This document shows, piece after piece, positions 9,301 through 16,563 of a stretch of DNA of 61,263 bases. The notes under the pieces are model-generated. The model saw only the letters and a program-made list of their open reading frames with translations. It searched no databases and was not told where the DNA came from. The position numbers were made by a program, and so were the translations under genes. Each line of letters starts with the position of its first letter. Within the stretch, counting starts at the first letter, position 1. The stretch spans positions 1 to 61,263 of the IMG/VR virus record IMGVR_UViG_3300032722_000020; one strand, given 5' to 3'. This stretch comes from a virus.

Positions 9301-9800
9301 ATGCCAGGAAAAGCCCGTTTCAATTCGGCGCGAATGTTCTTTGCGCCCAAGACATGCGACCGGCAACCGCTGGCGGTAGTTTGCAGGAAAGCAAATTCAA
9401 TCGCCCATTGCGCCCGCTGTGCGGCTTGCTGCTCGGCTTTGATAATCGCGGCGGCGGCTCGCTCGGCGTCAATCCTCGCTTTGTTTTCCCCCGCCGTGCG
9501 GATGGCGTCAATCAGTTCGTCCGCGCTTAAAATCCGGTTGCCCATCTGCCAGCCGGCGTGACCGTTGCTGTCCACTTCGCGCACTTGTGCATCGTGTCCA
9601 TCTTCCAAGCAAAGCGCGCGCATGGTTCCGGGCGTGGTGTAATTCGACGGAGGCAACGGGCCAAGAATAACAAACTCTTTCAGCGGGTTAGCGCGATCCT
9701 CATAAGTGATTATTTGCCCAACGGCTAAAGGCGTTGCTGGCGTTTCCATTTCCTCAACAAGCCGCCCTTGTTCGTTCAAGTTGTAAGTGGTGATTTTCAT
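6372..9800 (-). CDS. Giant multidomain adenine methyltransferase (LPD29-like, NPPY core, DUF4942-like)
   Basis: 1142 residues. Residues about 120-300 resemble the LPD29-type domain of large polyvalent proteins (NIRAELKRAFPGIKFSV, then a G-G-N-S-I-D-V strand). Residues about 385-440 hold the small GIEIHF...GWRWSRFSSCWY module seen in polyvalent proteins. Residues about 640-780 are a class I SAM methyltransferase: VLDIGAGNGK binds SAM and NPPY at 688-691 is the amino-methyltransferase motif. The C-terminal third (about 815-1130) looks like DUF4942, often found fused to such enzymes. It probably modifies adenines in phage DNA, as defence avoidance or DNA marking. Five G6-G7 tracts lie within it. 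A strong promoter precedes it at 9859-9887. Confidence 0.78.
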   Translation of the reverse strand: MKITTYNLNEQGRLVEEMETPATPLAVGQIITYEDRANPLKEFVILGPLPPSNYTTPGTMRALCLEDGHDAQVREVDSNGHAGWQMGNRILSADELIDAIRTAGENKARIDAERAAAAIIKAEQQAAQRAQWAIEFAFLQTTASGCRSHVLGAKNIRAELKRAFPGIKFSVTSDSYTGGNSIDVHWQAGPTKEAVEKITGKYQEGHFDGMEDIYRDSGNQWPDIYGGAKYVMEQRSFPNELHDAIGRSLCELQGIEFAGQYTLGLLGENDDRDLQQHINQLLKLTTWPAGAEFDRVDEKEFAGEDCDTFKRLFETYGQGFYNKTEQMTPADQVAFSNYQSRQGLHWCRIVFKSNGGGNQPEAKPEPTAPTQAETVSAGSGATVKTNAEKNGIEIHFASKPAAEVLAQLKSAGWRWSRFSSCWYHKNTPENLAFANQLAGAGVPTVANIADEPVKPEEKNPSGLAEVFAETAPAFRATMRKIADESCLEVLAVFKLWQDYSAECRAGDQCPIESEFIRHKAKQIGVTVEKKPAEPLSLPEYYAQGVGKSVLDSYKAARVVDCDCPAVPLARNSEPQKRISPLVEELKQAGQDGEFYPTTNEIIDKLCRCISLKNDNDSNIYGHSSVLDIGAGNGKVLNAIKERCGIDSLHAIEKSPILCAELDKDILIVGTDFHEQSLLSKTVDVIFCNPPYSEYEIWAEKIIRQAASRNVYLVLPCRWENSQRIKDALKFRDVSARIVGKFDFADAEDRRARSVVHLIDVNMRRSDRKETYGDERGEDDAFNRFFEEQFADLINKFKASEARPAGDKAEREEYREAKRPEFSGLVVGANYPETLVGLYNAEMSKIYKNYQLCAQLDAELLKEFAIEPKTILKCLKERLNGLKNDYWMELFSNLGTITSRLTSASRKELLGRLHSHVSVDFTVSNILEVVLWVIKNANSYIDSQLIEVYENMVAKCNVTLYKSNKKTWEESGWRYGKPEVKNTHYALDYRIVTHRMGGIENRWGREELDQRAAEFIGDLRTIARNLGFDPSGDMTYSLRNLGNWRSGQTEEFFFRDKTVTTGRVGFGTLFDVKAFKNGNLHLRLNKKFILALNVEHGRLKGWLRSGEQAAEELQDKDAAQYFNGNQQISAGSPFSMLAEKTIE

Positions 9801-9813
9801 ATTTTTTTATCTC

Positions 9814-9834
9814 TACCGGAAACCGCCGGCACGG
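9814..9834 (-). promoter_or_regulatory. Leader hairpin box shared with the clamp gene
   Basis: A 21-base GC-rich element 13 bases before the start of the methyltransferase. It matches 17 of 21 bases at 12808-12828 in front of the clamp gene; both contain GCCGGCGG and CCGGTA able to pair over a short loop, followed by an A-tract. Probably a shared translational or stability element. Confidence 0.45.
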
Positions 9835-9858
9835 GTTAATTTTTCAGTGACAATTCAG

Positions 9859-9887
9859 TTTATATCAAACGGTTTGTTTTATGTCAA
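9859..9887 (-). promoter_or_regulatory. Strong sigma70-like promoter for the giant methyltransferase
   Basis: Read leftward: TTGACA, exactly 17 bases, TATAAA, in an AT-rich gap between the clamp and methyltransferase genes. It is the closest match to consensus that I find in the window. Confidence 0.82.
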
Positions 9888-9905
9888 TTATTTTTTAATT
9901 TATTT

Positions 9906-12797
9906 TCAAATATCTGCCGCCGCGAAACTCGGCACAAATTCCCCCCGCATCAAAGCCGCCAGCCGTTCGCCCGCTTCAATGATATTTGCCAGCGCGCTAC
10001 CTTTGCGCGGTGGGATTGGAGGCAGCACCACCGGACCGGAAACTTCGCGGAAATTTCCATTAATAACTTGCCCGGATTCGTCTTTGCGGATTGCCATGAT
10101 TAGAACAGGCTCGGTTTTCGGTGCTGGCGCGGACTGCTGTTGAATTGTGACCGGCGCGGCGTCATCTTCGATTGATTCAAAGGTTAAATCCTCGCAAACC
10201 GCGCGCAATGCGTCGTAATCAGTGCCGACAATGGCAATTCCCCGCGTGAATATCGCCGCTGATTTGGTTAGGATTTCAAACTTTGTAATGATCCCCCCCG
10301 CAACCGTAACCCGAATGTCAGGCGCAAAAGCTGCATTAACCTTTTCCAAAACTTGCGCGGTGCTGATTTCAAACGGCTTTGCTGGCTCTGGCAATTCCCC
10401 CCGCACAGGAACCACGGCGGAAAGTTTAGCGGATCGGATCGCCGCACGTTGCGCCTCCCGCTTGGCGTGATTGGCTTTCAACTTTTCCGCCAACGTCAAG
10501 ACGGCGGTTTTTAGCGGTTCATCGCCGGCAACATTCCCCACGCTGGCCGGTTCCGGCATAAATGTTTCATAAACTACCCACCCACGCGCAAGTTTGCCGT
10601 TCAAATAGCCTTTTACATGGTGAAACGGCTTGCCGGCGGCAGATTCAAAAGCGTGTTTCTTTCGGTTGAAATTTCCGACAAACCGAAAATTCAAGCCGTC
10701 ATTATTCACGAAAATTTCCCCAACATCAGCAAAGCCGAATTGAAAGCGGGCAAAGCCTACTTGGCGCGGATCATCGGCGGATGTTCCCCCCGCGCTAGGC
10801 TGGCTTTCCGGCTTGGCAGTCTCGACATTGGCAACCGGAGCGGGCGCAACGGCGGCAACGCTAGGCGCGGCAATCGCCGGCTCTCCATGTTTCGCCGTTT
10901 CAATTTCACGCTGGCGAGCGCAAAGTTTATCATTTTCCAAAATCTGCAACTCCAGATTGGCAATGTAACCCGGCAAAACATCATCCAAAAGGGACAATTC
11001 CCGATCTGTCATTGGCCTGTTTTCATCGGCATATTTCACGGCCAATGATTCGAGTATGCGCTTGGCTTGGTTGCGACGGGCAATCAATGGCTTGTAAACC
11101 GGCACGGTGATAATGTCAATTTCACCACAGCTATGGACATTGGAAACCGGTTTGCAATCGCTTACAATGGCCTGCTCTGACGCAGTATCTTTGACAGGGT
11201 ATGCTTTTGCATAGGCCGCGCGAAATTCATCACATTGGGCAGGATGGACAAACGCAACGCCTTTCGGCAAATGTTGCAAGGTGTATTCCTGCAATGTCGG
11301 AATTTTGGCCGGCGCAATCGCAGTTTCATCGCTAATCGTTTCCGGCAAACTTTCCGCCGGTATTTCTGCGGAAACTTCCTGCTCTTCAACCGGAGTTTCG
11401 CTTGCCGGCTCGACATTACAGGCACCATCCAATCGCATTGGCATAGTGACTGAAATCCAAGGCTCATTTATCTTCAAAACAATTGGACCTAAAACCTGCC
11501 CGGAGTTTGGCTTTTCAAATTCTGCCGTGATTTCATCTGTGTCAACTGCTGCAATCGCTTCCCTTAAATAGCGTGGATTTATCCCAATATAAAAATCCGG
11601 CCCCTTGTAATTGATTGCAACGCTGATCCGGCAATCGCCCCGCTCTGGAGAATTGGATGAAACAACACACTCATTTTTGCGAAATTCAAGTTTTATTGCA
11701 TTGGCTTTTTCGCTCGTTTGAATTTCCGCAGTTTTAACTGCGTCAAGTAATTCGACTCGGTTAAAACTGATTTCTTCCCACGCTTCGCCGGGAATCACTT
11801 GCCGGTAATTCGGATAATTTCCTTTAATAAACTTGGAATAAATTTGCACGCTTTGAACGCCGGAATTGAATGAAAAACAACCGTTGCAACTCCCAAACTG
11901 GATTATTACTTCGCCGGAATTTTCAACCGGAAAAGGATTTTTCTTTGTCGCCTTTTTCGCCTTTGGCAGTGATGAAAGAAGCGTGTCAACGGCCTTTGCC
12001 GGCAGAATAAATTCTGAATTGCCAGCGCACCCCAGCAATGACTCTATTTTCGCAACGGTAGAGTTTTGAAAATCGCGGATTTCCCGTGCCGCGCGCCGGG
12101 CCAAAATGTTTTGATCGCAATCGTTTGTTTCAACTAGCTGCTTTGCTGAAATCCAAGCATCATTAGATTTTTCAAACTTCGCCTTTTGAATTGGCAACGA
12201 TTTTTTTAACGCTGCAATCTGTTTTTCCGACATCGGTTTTTTGCCTAATTTCGCCAGCATATCAGCTAACGCCAATCGCCGGCCATCGGTTGCGACAATG
12301 GTTAGCTTGTCGTCTTTGAACGCGAAAAGCACCCCGTTCAAAACATAGCGGCTTTCATCGGTGGATATGGCAAACGATACGCGCTTTAATGCCGTTCGTA
12401 AATCGCTAGTCCTAACGCTCGCTTGGCGCGGACGTAGCATTTCAGGCATCGGCGGAAACTCGTTTGCCGGCAAACCAGCCAGCGAGAAGTTGCTGCCGTT
12501 GCGAATTGCGACGTTGCTTTTCTCATCAGAATCAAACTCAACATCATGGTGGCAGGATTTTAGGATTGCCAGCAAGCGAGACGCCGGCATTGTGACATCG
12601 CCGGGAAGAAAAACCTTAACGCCGGGTAAAGTAATTCGGCTGGTAATATCCAAGTCCGTAGTGGTAACGGCCAAACTGTCTCCGCTCGCCTGAAATAGCG
12701 CATTGGACAGAATAGGAAGCGAATTTCTCCGTGATACGGTTTTGCAAGCCAAAGTTACGGCCTGCGTTATAGTTTCAACTGCGATTTGTGTTTTCAT
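9906..12797 (-). CDS. dnaN: DNA polymerase III beta sliding clamp with 507-residue C-terminal extension
   Basis: 963 residues. Residues 1-456 are a DnaN clamp: TVSRRNSLPILSNALF near the start, TTTDLDITSRI, a VATDGRRLAL phrase in the second domain, and MPMRL at 452-456, the usual C-terminal end of bacterial clamps. The second domain carries an insertion of about 80 residues. After MPMRL the protein continues for 507 residues: a Pro/Glu/Ala-rich linker, helical segments and two small alpha/beta-looking modules, with no recognised family. It should form the ring that tethers polymerase to phage DNA. Because the clamp C-terminus lies beside the partner-binding pocket, the fusion could deliver the extension to every loaded clamp. 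A shared leader hairpin lies upstream at 12808. Confidence 0.85.
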   Translation of the reverse strand: MKTQIAVETITQAVTLACKTVSRRNSLPILSNALFQASGDSLAVTTTDLDITSRITLPGVKVFLPGDVTMPASRLLAILKSCHHDVEFDSDEKSNVAIRNGSNFSLAGLPANEFPPMPEMLRPRQASVRTSDLRTALKRVSFAISTDESRYVLNGVLFAFKDDKLTIVATDGRRLALADMLAKLGKKPMSEKQIAALKKSLPIQKAKFEKSNDAWISAKQLVETNDCDQNILARRAAREIRDFQNSTVAKIESLLGCAGNSEFILPAKAVDTLLSSLPKAKKATKKNPFPVENSGEVIIQFGSCNGCFSFNSGVQSVQIYSKFIKGNYPNYRQVIPGEAWEEISFNRVELLDAVKTAEIQTSEKANAIKLEFRKNECVVSSNSPERGDCRISVAINYKGPDFYIGINPRYLREAIAAVDTDEITAEFEKPNSGQVLGPIVLKINEPWISVTMPMRLDGACNVEPASETPVEEQEVSAEIPAESLPETISDETAIAPAKIPTLQEYTLQHLPKGVAFVHPAQCDEFRAAYAKAYPVKDTASEQAIVSDCKPVSNVHSCGEIDIITVPVYKPLIARRNQAKRILESLAVKYADENRPMTDRELSLLDDVLPGYIANLELQILENDKLCARQREIETAKHGEPAIAAPSVAAVAPAPVANVETAKPESQPSAGGTSADDPRQVGFARFQFGFADVGEIFVNNDGLNFRFVGNFNRKKHAFESAAGKPFHHVKGYLNGKLARGWVVYETFMPEPASVGNVAGDEPLKTAVLTLAEKLKANHAKREAQRAAIRSAKLSAVVPVRGELPEPAKPFEISTAQVLEKVNAAFAPDIRVTVAGGIITKFEILTKSAAIFTRGIAIVGTDYDALRAVCEDLTFESIEDDAAPVTIQQQSAPAPKTEPVLIMAIRKDESGQVINGNFREVSGPVVLPPIPPRKGSALANIIEAGERLAALMRGEFVPSFAAADI

Positions 12798-12807
12798 TTT
12801 GTTTTTT

Positions 12808-12828
12808 TACCGGTTGCCGCCGGCTCGG
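12808..12828 (-). promoter_or_regulatory. Leader hairpin box, second copy
   Basis: 17 of 21 bases match 9814-9834. It ends ten bases before the clamp ATG and is followed by an A-tract. No independent promoter is evident between it and 12866, so it probably acts on RNA. Confidence 0.45.
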
Positions 12829-12865
12829 TTGTTATGTTGTTATTGGTTTAATTGATTGATGCTTC

Positions 12866-13075
12866 TTATGCCCGACGCGCACGGAGTTTGAAGCCGCAAT
12901 TCACCCCAAGTGGGGCTTGCTCCTGCTTTTTAATAATCGAAATCGCAGATTGCGGAGTTTTCGCTTCGATCAAAGCCCCGGTTGATAGCCAGATTCCACT
13001 TTGATTTTTCCGCATGGCATTGCGCTCATCGGGGGTGATATTTTTGGTTTTGTAGTAGTCAATTGAGTATTTCAT
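12866..13075 (-). CDS. 69-residue early protein, copy 2 of duplicated gene
   Basis: Almost identical to the product of 13444-13653, differing at only four residues (positions 32, 50, 51 and 54). Basic C-terminus RARRA; an N-terminal SIDYYKTKNITPDERNAMRK phrase and a G-I-W-L centre. Function unknown. The pair flanks the 96-residue gene. Confidence 0.65.
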   Translation of the reverse strand: MKYSIDYYKTKNITPDERNAMRKNQSGIWLSTGALIEAKTPQSAISIIKKQEQAPLGVNCGFKLRARRA

Positions 13076-13113
13076 ATTATTTTCTTTGGTTGGTTTGTTT
13101 GTTGGTTATTTGG

Positions 13114-13404
13114 TTATTTGTTTTGAACGGCGGCAAGGTTGGCGAGGGATTGATTTAACTCATGGTCAAGCGCGATATATTCCGACCGCGTGCCGCCGCT
13201 AGTAAAATGCGATTGCATTTTAATCGTCAAATCCGCCACCGCCAACAGCGCGGCGTGTTCGGTTGCTGCTGATTTAAGCAAAGCTTCAAAATCATTATCT
13301 CTGCCAATTTTTCCAGCCTGAATGCCGAATTTTTTCCATATTGTCGCACGCTCGATCATTTCAGAAATTGCGCCCGTCGCCTTTTCTTGGTTTTGTGTTT
13401 TCAT
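13114..13404 (-). CDS. 96-residue helical early protein
   Basis: Predicted almost wholly helical, with an Ala/Glu/Lys-rich composition and a gap of Gly-Gly-Thr near residue 70. Lies between the two copies of the duplicated 69-residue gene, so it could be lost by recombination between them. No family recognised. Confidence 0.55.
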   Translation of the reverse strand: MKTQNQEKATGAISEMIERATIWKKFGIQAGKIGRDNDFEALLKSAATEHAALLAVADLTIKMQSHFTSGGTRSEYIALDHELNQSLANLAAVQNK

Positions 13405-13443
13405 AATTTTAGAGATTGTTGGGGATTTTGGCTGATTGATGAT

Positions 13444-13653
13444 TCATGCTCTCCGCGCACGGAGTTTGAATCCGCAGTTCACCCCAAGTGGGGTTTGCTC
13501 CAGATTTTTTATAATCGAAATCGCAGATTGCGGAGTTTTCGCTTCAATCAAAGCCCCGGATGATAGCCAGATTCCACTTTGATTTTTCCGCATGGCATTG
13601 CGCTCATCGGGGGTGATATTTTTGGTTTTGTAGTAGTCAATTGAGTATTTCAT
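13444..13653 (-). CDS. 69-residue early protein, copy 1 of duplicated gene
   Basis: First gene of the leftward block, 59 bases downstream of a good promoter (13712-13739). Near-identical to 12866-13075, including the last 14 coding bases and the bases around the start, so the duplication is recent. Promoter-proximal position implies strong, immediate expression; small first genes of this kind are often host-takeover or regulatory proteins, which is only inference here. Confidence 0.65.
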   Translation of the reverse strand: MKYSIDYYKTKNITPDERNAMRKNQSGIWLSSGALIEAKTPQSAISIIKNLEQTPLGVNCGFKLRARRA

Positions 13654-13711
13654 ATTATTTTTGGTTTAGTTTTTTGTTTGTTTACAATGTTTTACTTTCA
13701 CCGTGATTTAA

Positions 13712-13739
13712 GTATTACACAAGCCGTTTGAATTGTAAA
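13712..13739 (-). promoter_or_regulatory. Main leftward early promoter
   Basis: Read leftward: TTTACA, 16 bases, TAATAC (extended by TGTG in front of the -10). It faces the first early gene at 13653. The 19-bp palindrome at 13805-13823 lies about 65 bases upstream. Confidence 0.72.
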
Positions 13740-13804
13740 GCGGAAAAGAGAAAATAAATTAAGATTTTTTTAGCCTTGGAAACATTGAACAAAATCACTA
13801 CTAT

Positions 13805-13823
13805 ATTTAGAATTGTTCTAAAT
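13805..13823. promoter_or_regulatory. Perfect palindrome, candidate operator
   Basis: ATTTAGAA, TTG, TTCTAAAT: two perfect 8-base arms around a 3-base centre. It lies in the control region upstream of the leftward promoter. A homodimeric repressor or LexA-like factor would suit it; the binding protein is unknown. Confidence 0.6.
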
Positions 13824-13875
13824 CTAAACCGAATTTAATCCAAAAAAGAGGCGAAAAACATTTTGTCTTGACACC

Positions 13876-14064
13876 ATGAAAAACGACAAGTTACCATTGC
13901 TCCCGCAAGATGCCGCCAACATTTCAACGCCACGCCCCACAATGCGCCACCACCGGAGCGACACGTTAAGCCAGCCAAGCCGCAAGCCGGCAACTGGGCG
14001 ATCCGTTACAAGCCAGTTAGCTAAAGCCAGCCCGCTAAAGTATCAAAAGCAACGCTCGGTTTAA
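13876..14064 (+). CDS. Possible 62-residue basic protein
   Basis: ATG preceded by TTGACACC and no ribosome site. The product is Pro/Ser/Arg/Gln-rich without hydrophobic core, which can arise by chance. Kept at low confidence because it is the only rightward frame in this control region and ends just before the GTTAAA repeat cluster. Confidence 0.2.
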   Translation: MKNDKLPLLPQDAANISTPRPTMRHHRSDTLSQPSRKPATGRSVTSQLAKASPLKYQKQRSV

Positions 14065-14138
14065 CTAAAGTTGCGATAACGCTAAATACAACTTTATTGT
14101 TAAATGTTGCTTTAACGTAAATGTTGAATGTGGTTAAA
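14059..14138. repeat. Cluster of GTTAAA/TTTAAC inverted elements
   Basis: Contains TTTAAC at 14060-14065, a GTTAAA-N6-TTTAAC inverted pair (14099-14104 and 14111-14116), GTTAAA at 14133-14138, and an overlapping 8-bp inverted repeat TAAAGTTG (14066-14073) with CAACTTTA (14089-14096). AT-rich, in the divergent gap between early and tail genes. Could be an origin with iterons or a multi-site operator; the same GTTAAAC core appears in the repeats at 33481-33536. Confidence 0.5.
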
Positions 14139-14453
14139 GTAAAGTCGACAGCCAATCAACATGAATTAAAGATGCACAATATATCTTTGCCATGCCAAAA
14201 TTTTATGTTTGTTTATAGCCGCGATTATCGCCAATGTTTCCAATGGAATTATTTAATGATGCACAATAAATCAACAACAAAGCCGCGAAAACATTGATGA
14301 ATATAATAACGACCGATGGGGTGGGCATAAGGATTCTTTTCAATGTAAATCGTTGATAGCTAGTGACGGAACGGCTTGGTTTCCTTGTGCGTGGTGTTTT
14401 TTGATGAAAATTTACTGACTTATTTTCAGATATTGACTTTTGGGCAATGTTGA
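14139..14453. other. AT-rich gap before the tail operon
   Basis: About 310 bases with no convincing gene. It has two copies of GATGCACAATA (near 14171 and 14259). A TTGACT hexamer near 14432 is too close to the start at 14454 to serve the first ATG. A leftward frame of 89 codons (14203-14472) with one hydrophobic stretch overlaps the next gene and is doubtful. Confidence 0.4.
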
Positions 14454-15236
14454 ATGGAAGTTTCTTGCACAATGGACACGTCCGGTTTGCGGGCGGTGAT
14501 TCCTGATTTGGTGGCGTATGGGCGTCGGACTGTGGCTGAACAGTGCGTTACAAGCATGGGGATGATTTTGCAGGACACGCAAAACTTTGGGTCTAATCCG
14601 ATACCGTTTGTGGATGTGGGCAGGATGGATCAGGAATTGGATGCGATTGACCACGTTTCAAAATCGAAGGTGGACGGGCTTTCTGGTCTTCCGTGGACGG
14701 AAGCAATGATGATTGCCGTTCAGCGGACGAATCCAAACTCAAAATTCAGTGTGATGACCGGAAATAGGTGGCCGCTTATGAAGCCAGGATTTCCTCGCGG
14801 TTCAATTCAAAATTGGCGTTATTTCGCCAATGCGGCCGACCGCATGACTGCCGCGCGCCATTCATCGGGACACTTCATTCAATCTGGTTTCAAGGGGCCG
14901 ATTGAGCAATGTATTACCAGCGCCTTGTTTAAGAATCGCTACCGCGCACGGACGGCATTGGCTCCTGCCAACCCGCTGAACACGCTCGATCCGTCCGAAC
15001 TTGGGCGGCTGGACATGGCTTCGCCTGAATCAGCAAATTTTCAGGTGACGGCGGAAAACAACATCGGCGAGAACGGCGGCAATGCGGTCTTGGACGCAAA
15101 ACACGCAGAAGCGCGGGACGCCTACGCATCTGGGCCGTTGCAGGGCGCGATTGACAAGGAAACTGCCGCCTGCGATGTCGAATTAGAGCGGCGCATTGCG
15201 GAGAAGTGGCCGGTTTTCAACAAAATGCTGTCGTGA
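14454..15236 (+). CDS. Head-tail connector or neck protein
   Basis: 260 residues (or 254 from the ATG at 14472). First rightward gene after the early block and directly before the tail cluster, where neck or tail-completion proteins lie. Residues about 10-45 (AVIPDLVAYGRRTVAEQC) form a helix like that of HK97 gp10-type neck proteins; the remainder is mixed, with a helical end. No catalytic motif. Assignment is by position and general shape. Confidence 0.5.
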   Translation: MEVSCTMDTSGLRAVIPDLVAYGRRTVAEQCVTSMGMILQDTQNFGSNPIPFVDVGRMDQELDAIDHVSKSKVDGLSGLPWTEAMMIAVQRTNPNSKFSVMTGNRWPLMKPGFPRGSIQNWRYFANAADRMTAARHSSGHFIQSGFKGPIEQCITSALFKNRYRARTALAPANPLNTLDPSELGRLDMASPESANFQVTAENNIGENGGNAVLDAKHAEARDAYASGPLQGAIDKETAACDVELERRIAEKWPVFNKMLS

Positions 15237-15258
15237 TTTGACTTTCAGTGTTTTGTGA

Positions 15259-15804
15259 ATGTCGAATCTGCGCGATAAAAATGACCGTGCCGTGCGCGCG
15301 TTTATTTCACCAACCGTAAAAGGCATTGGTGATGGGATTCCAATTTACATTTCGCTTGACCCGGAAACGCGGGACGTGACGACCGGGCCGGGATTGGTGG
15401 ATGTTCAAACTGGAATGGGGACAGAATCACCCAAAGGCAGCGGAAATTATACGTTCCGAGTCCGAGTCCGCGCAAAAATTCCAGCGGTGACGCAGCCAGG
15501 GCAACCGGAAAACCAAAACCACTCGGCCATTGGCGCGCTGGCGGACGCGATTTTTGGTGCGCTGCACCAGTCAGACAACAATCAGGACTATGCGGCGACG
15601 GCGAGGCTGATAACGGTGGCGGGAAATGCGTTGACGACGGACGGAACCGGAAATAATGACGACATGGGCGACTATTCTGCGATTTCGATTACGCATGACA
15701 CCGAGGGAGGCGACAAGACCAACGCGCAGGGCGAAGGATTAAATTTTATCGAGGTTGCCGATTTTCAAATGAATATCGTCGGCTTCGGAGGATATTGGAA
15801 CTGA
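15259..15804 (+). CDS. Probable tail terminator / connector protein
   Basis: 181 residues. A phrase YTFRVRVRAKIP followed by NHSAIGALADAIFGAL and a strand with YSAISITHD resembles small alpha/beta tail-terminator proteins (a helix packed on a sheet). Position between neck and tail tube supports this. The last codons overlap a T-rich start region of the next gene. Confidence 0.45.
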   Translation: MSNLRDKNDRAVRAFISPTVKGIGDGIPIYISLDPETRDVTTGPGLVDVQTGMGTESPKGSGNYTFRVRVRAKIPAVTQPGQPENQNHSAIGALADAIFGALHQSDNNQDYAATARLITVAGNALTTDGTGNNDDMGDYSAISITHDTEGGDKTNAQGEGLNFIEVADFQMNIVGFGGYWN

Positions 15805-15809
15805 ATTTT

Positions 15810-16121
15810 ATGGCTGAAACAGAAAAACCAGCGGCGCGCAAGCCCGGAACACCGCCGCCAGTGCCGGACACGTCCGAGAAATGGTCATTTCGTGAGATTC
15901 GTGCCACGCGAGAGAAGATCATCGCAGCCATCAACGATGCTCGGCTGACCGATCCGAAAACGCGCAAGCCGGGAACGGAACCACTGCCGGAGCCGATTAA
16001 AAATTATTTGATTTGGATTCTCGATAATCTCGAAGGTGACGTGTTTGTTTTGGACGGTCATGTTCACGCCGCCTCAAAAACCGAATGGATGGAACACTTA
16101 CATATTAAAAAATTCTGCTGA
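15810..16121 (+). CDS. Small structural-module protein, unknown
   Basis: 103 residues with a Pro-rich N-terminus (residues 5-20), then a helical region (SFREIRATREKIIAAIND) and a Trp-rich end. I chose ATG 15810, with the TTTTATG context common here, over the upstream ATG at 15795, which overlaps the previous gene. No family recognised. Confidence 0.55.
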   Translation: MAETEKPAARKPGTPPPVPDTSEKWSFREIRATREKIIAAINDARLTDPKTRKPGTEPLPEPIKNYLIWILDNLEGDVFVLDGHVHAASKTEWMEHLHIKKFC

Positions 16122-16122
16122 T

Positions 16123-16539
16123 ATGAAAAAAACACTTATTTTTTGTGCCTGCCTGCTGTCAATTTCGGCGCAGGCCGGGCTTACTGTCGTCAACACGCTT
16201 AACCCGACCACACTGGCCGGAACACCATCGGTGCTGGTGACTAATAATTCGTCGCCGGTCATCGTCGGGTATGCCAGTTTCCGGTTTAGCCCGAATTTTG
16301 TCATCAATCAAGGTGGGTTGAATAACACGAACAGCTTTGTGAACTACACCAAGTTGAGTTTTGACACCAACGCGGATTTCGGGGTGGTGGTTTCAACAAA
16401 CCTTTTTTCGACCACCAATGCGTCTGCGCTCACTGTTCCGGCTCCGACCAGCCAGACAATTCCTATTTACGGATGGACGCAGACCGTGGTTTCAAACAGC
16501 ACCGTGGTCTGGCAACAGGTCGTCACCCAGACTCCGTGA
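16123..16539 (+). CDS. Exported Asn/Thr-rich protein in tail cluster
   Basis: 138 residues. MKKTLIFCACLLSISAQA is a textbook Sec signal peptide, with cleavage after AQA. The mature part is Asn/Thr/Ser/Val-rich and beta-prone, similar in style to 16564-16941, and contains no cysteine. I chose ATG 16123, which starts exactly at the signal peptide, over an earlier frame start at 16036. An exported protein between connector and tail-tube genes is unexpected: it may be secreted for a surface role or attached to the virion after lysis. Confidence 0.75.
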   Translation: MKKTLIFCACLLSISAQAGLTVVNTLNPTTLAGTPSVLVTNNSSPVIVGYASFRFSPNFVINQGGLNNTNSFVNYTKLSFDTNADFGVVVSTNLFSTTNASALTVPAPTSQTIPIYGWTQTVVSNSTVVWQQVVTQTP

Positions 16540-16563
16540 CGGTTGACTTTGACAAATTCTTGA

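Noticed and set aside
14203-14472. 89-codon leftward frame with a hydrophobic stretch
   Set aside because: Its start lies inside the tail-operon gene, it has no coupling or promoter, and composition is AT-driven.
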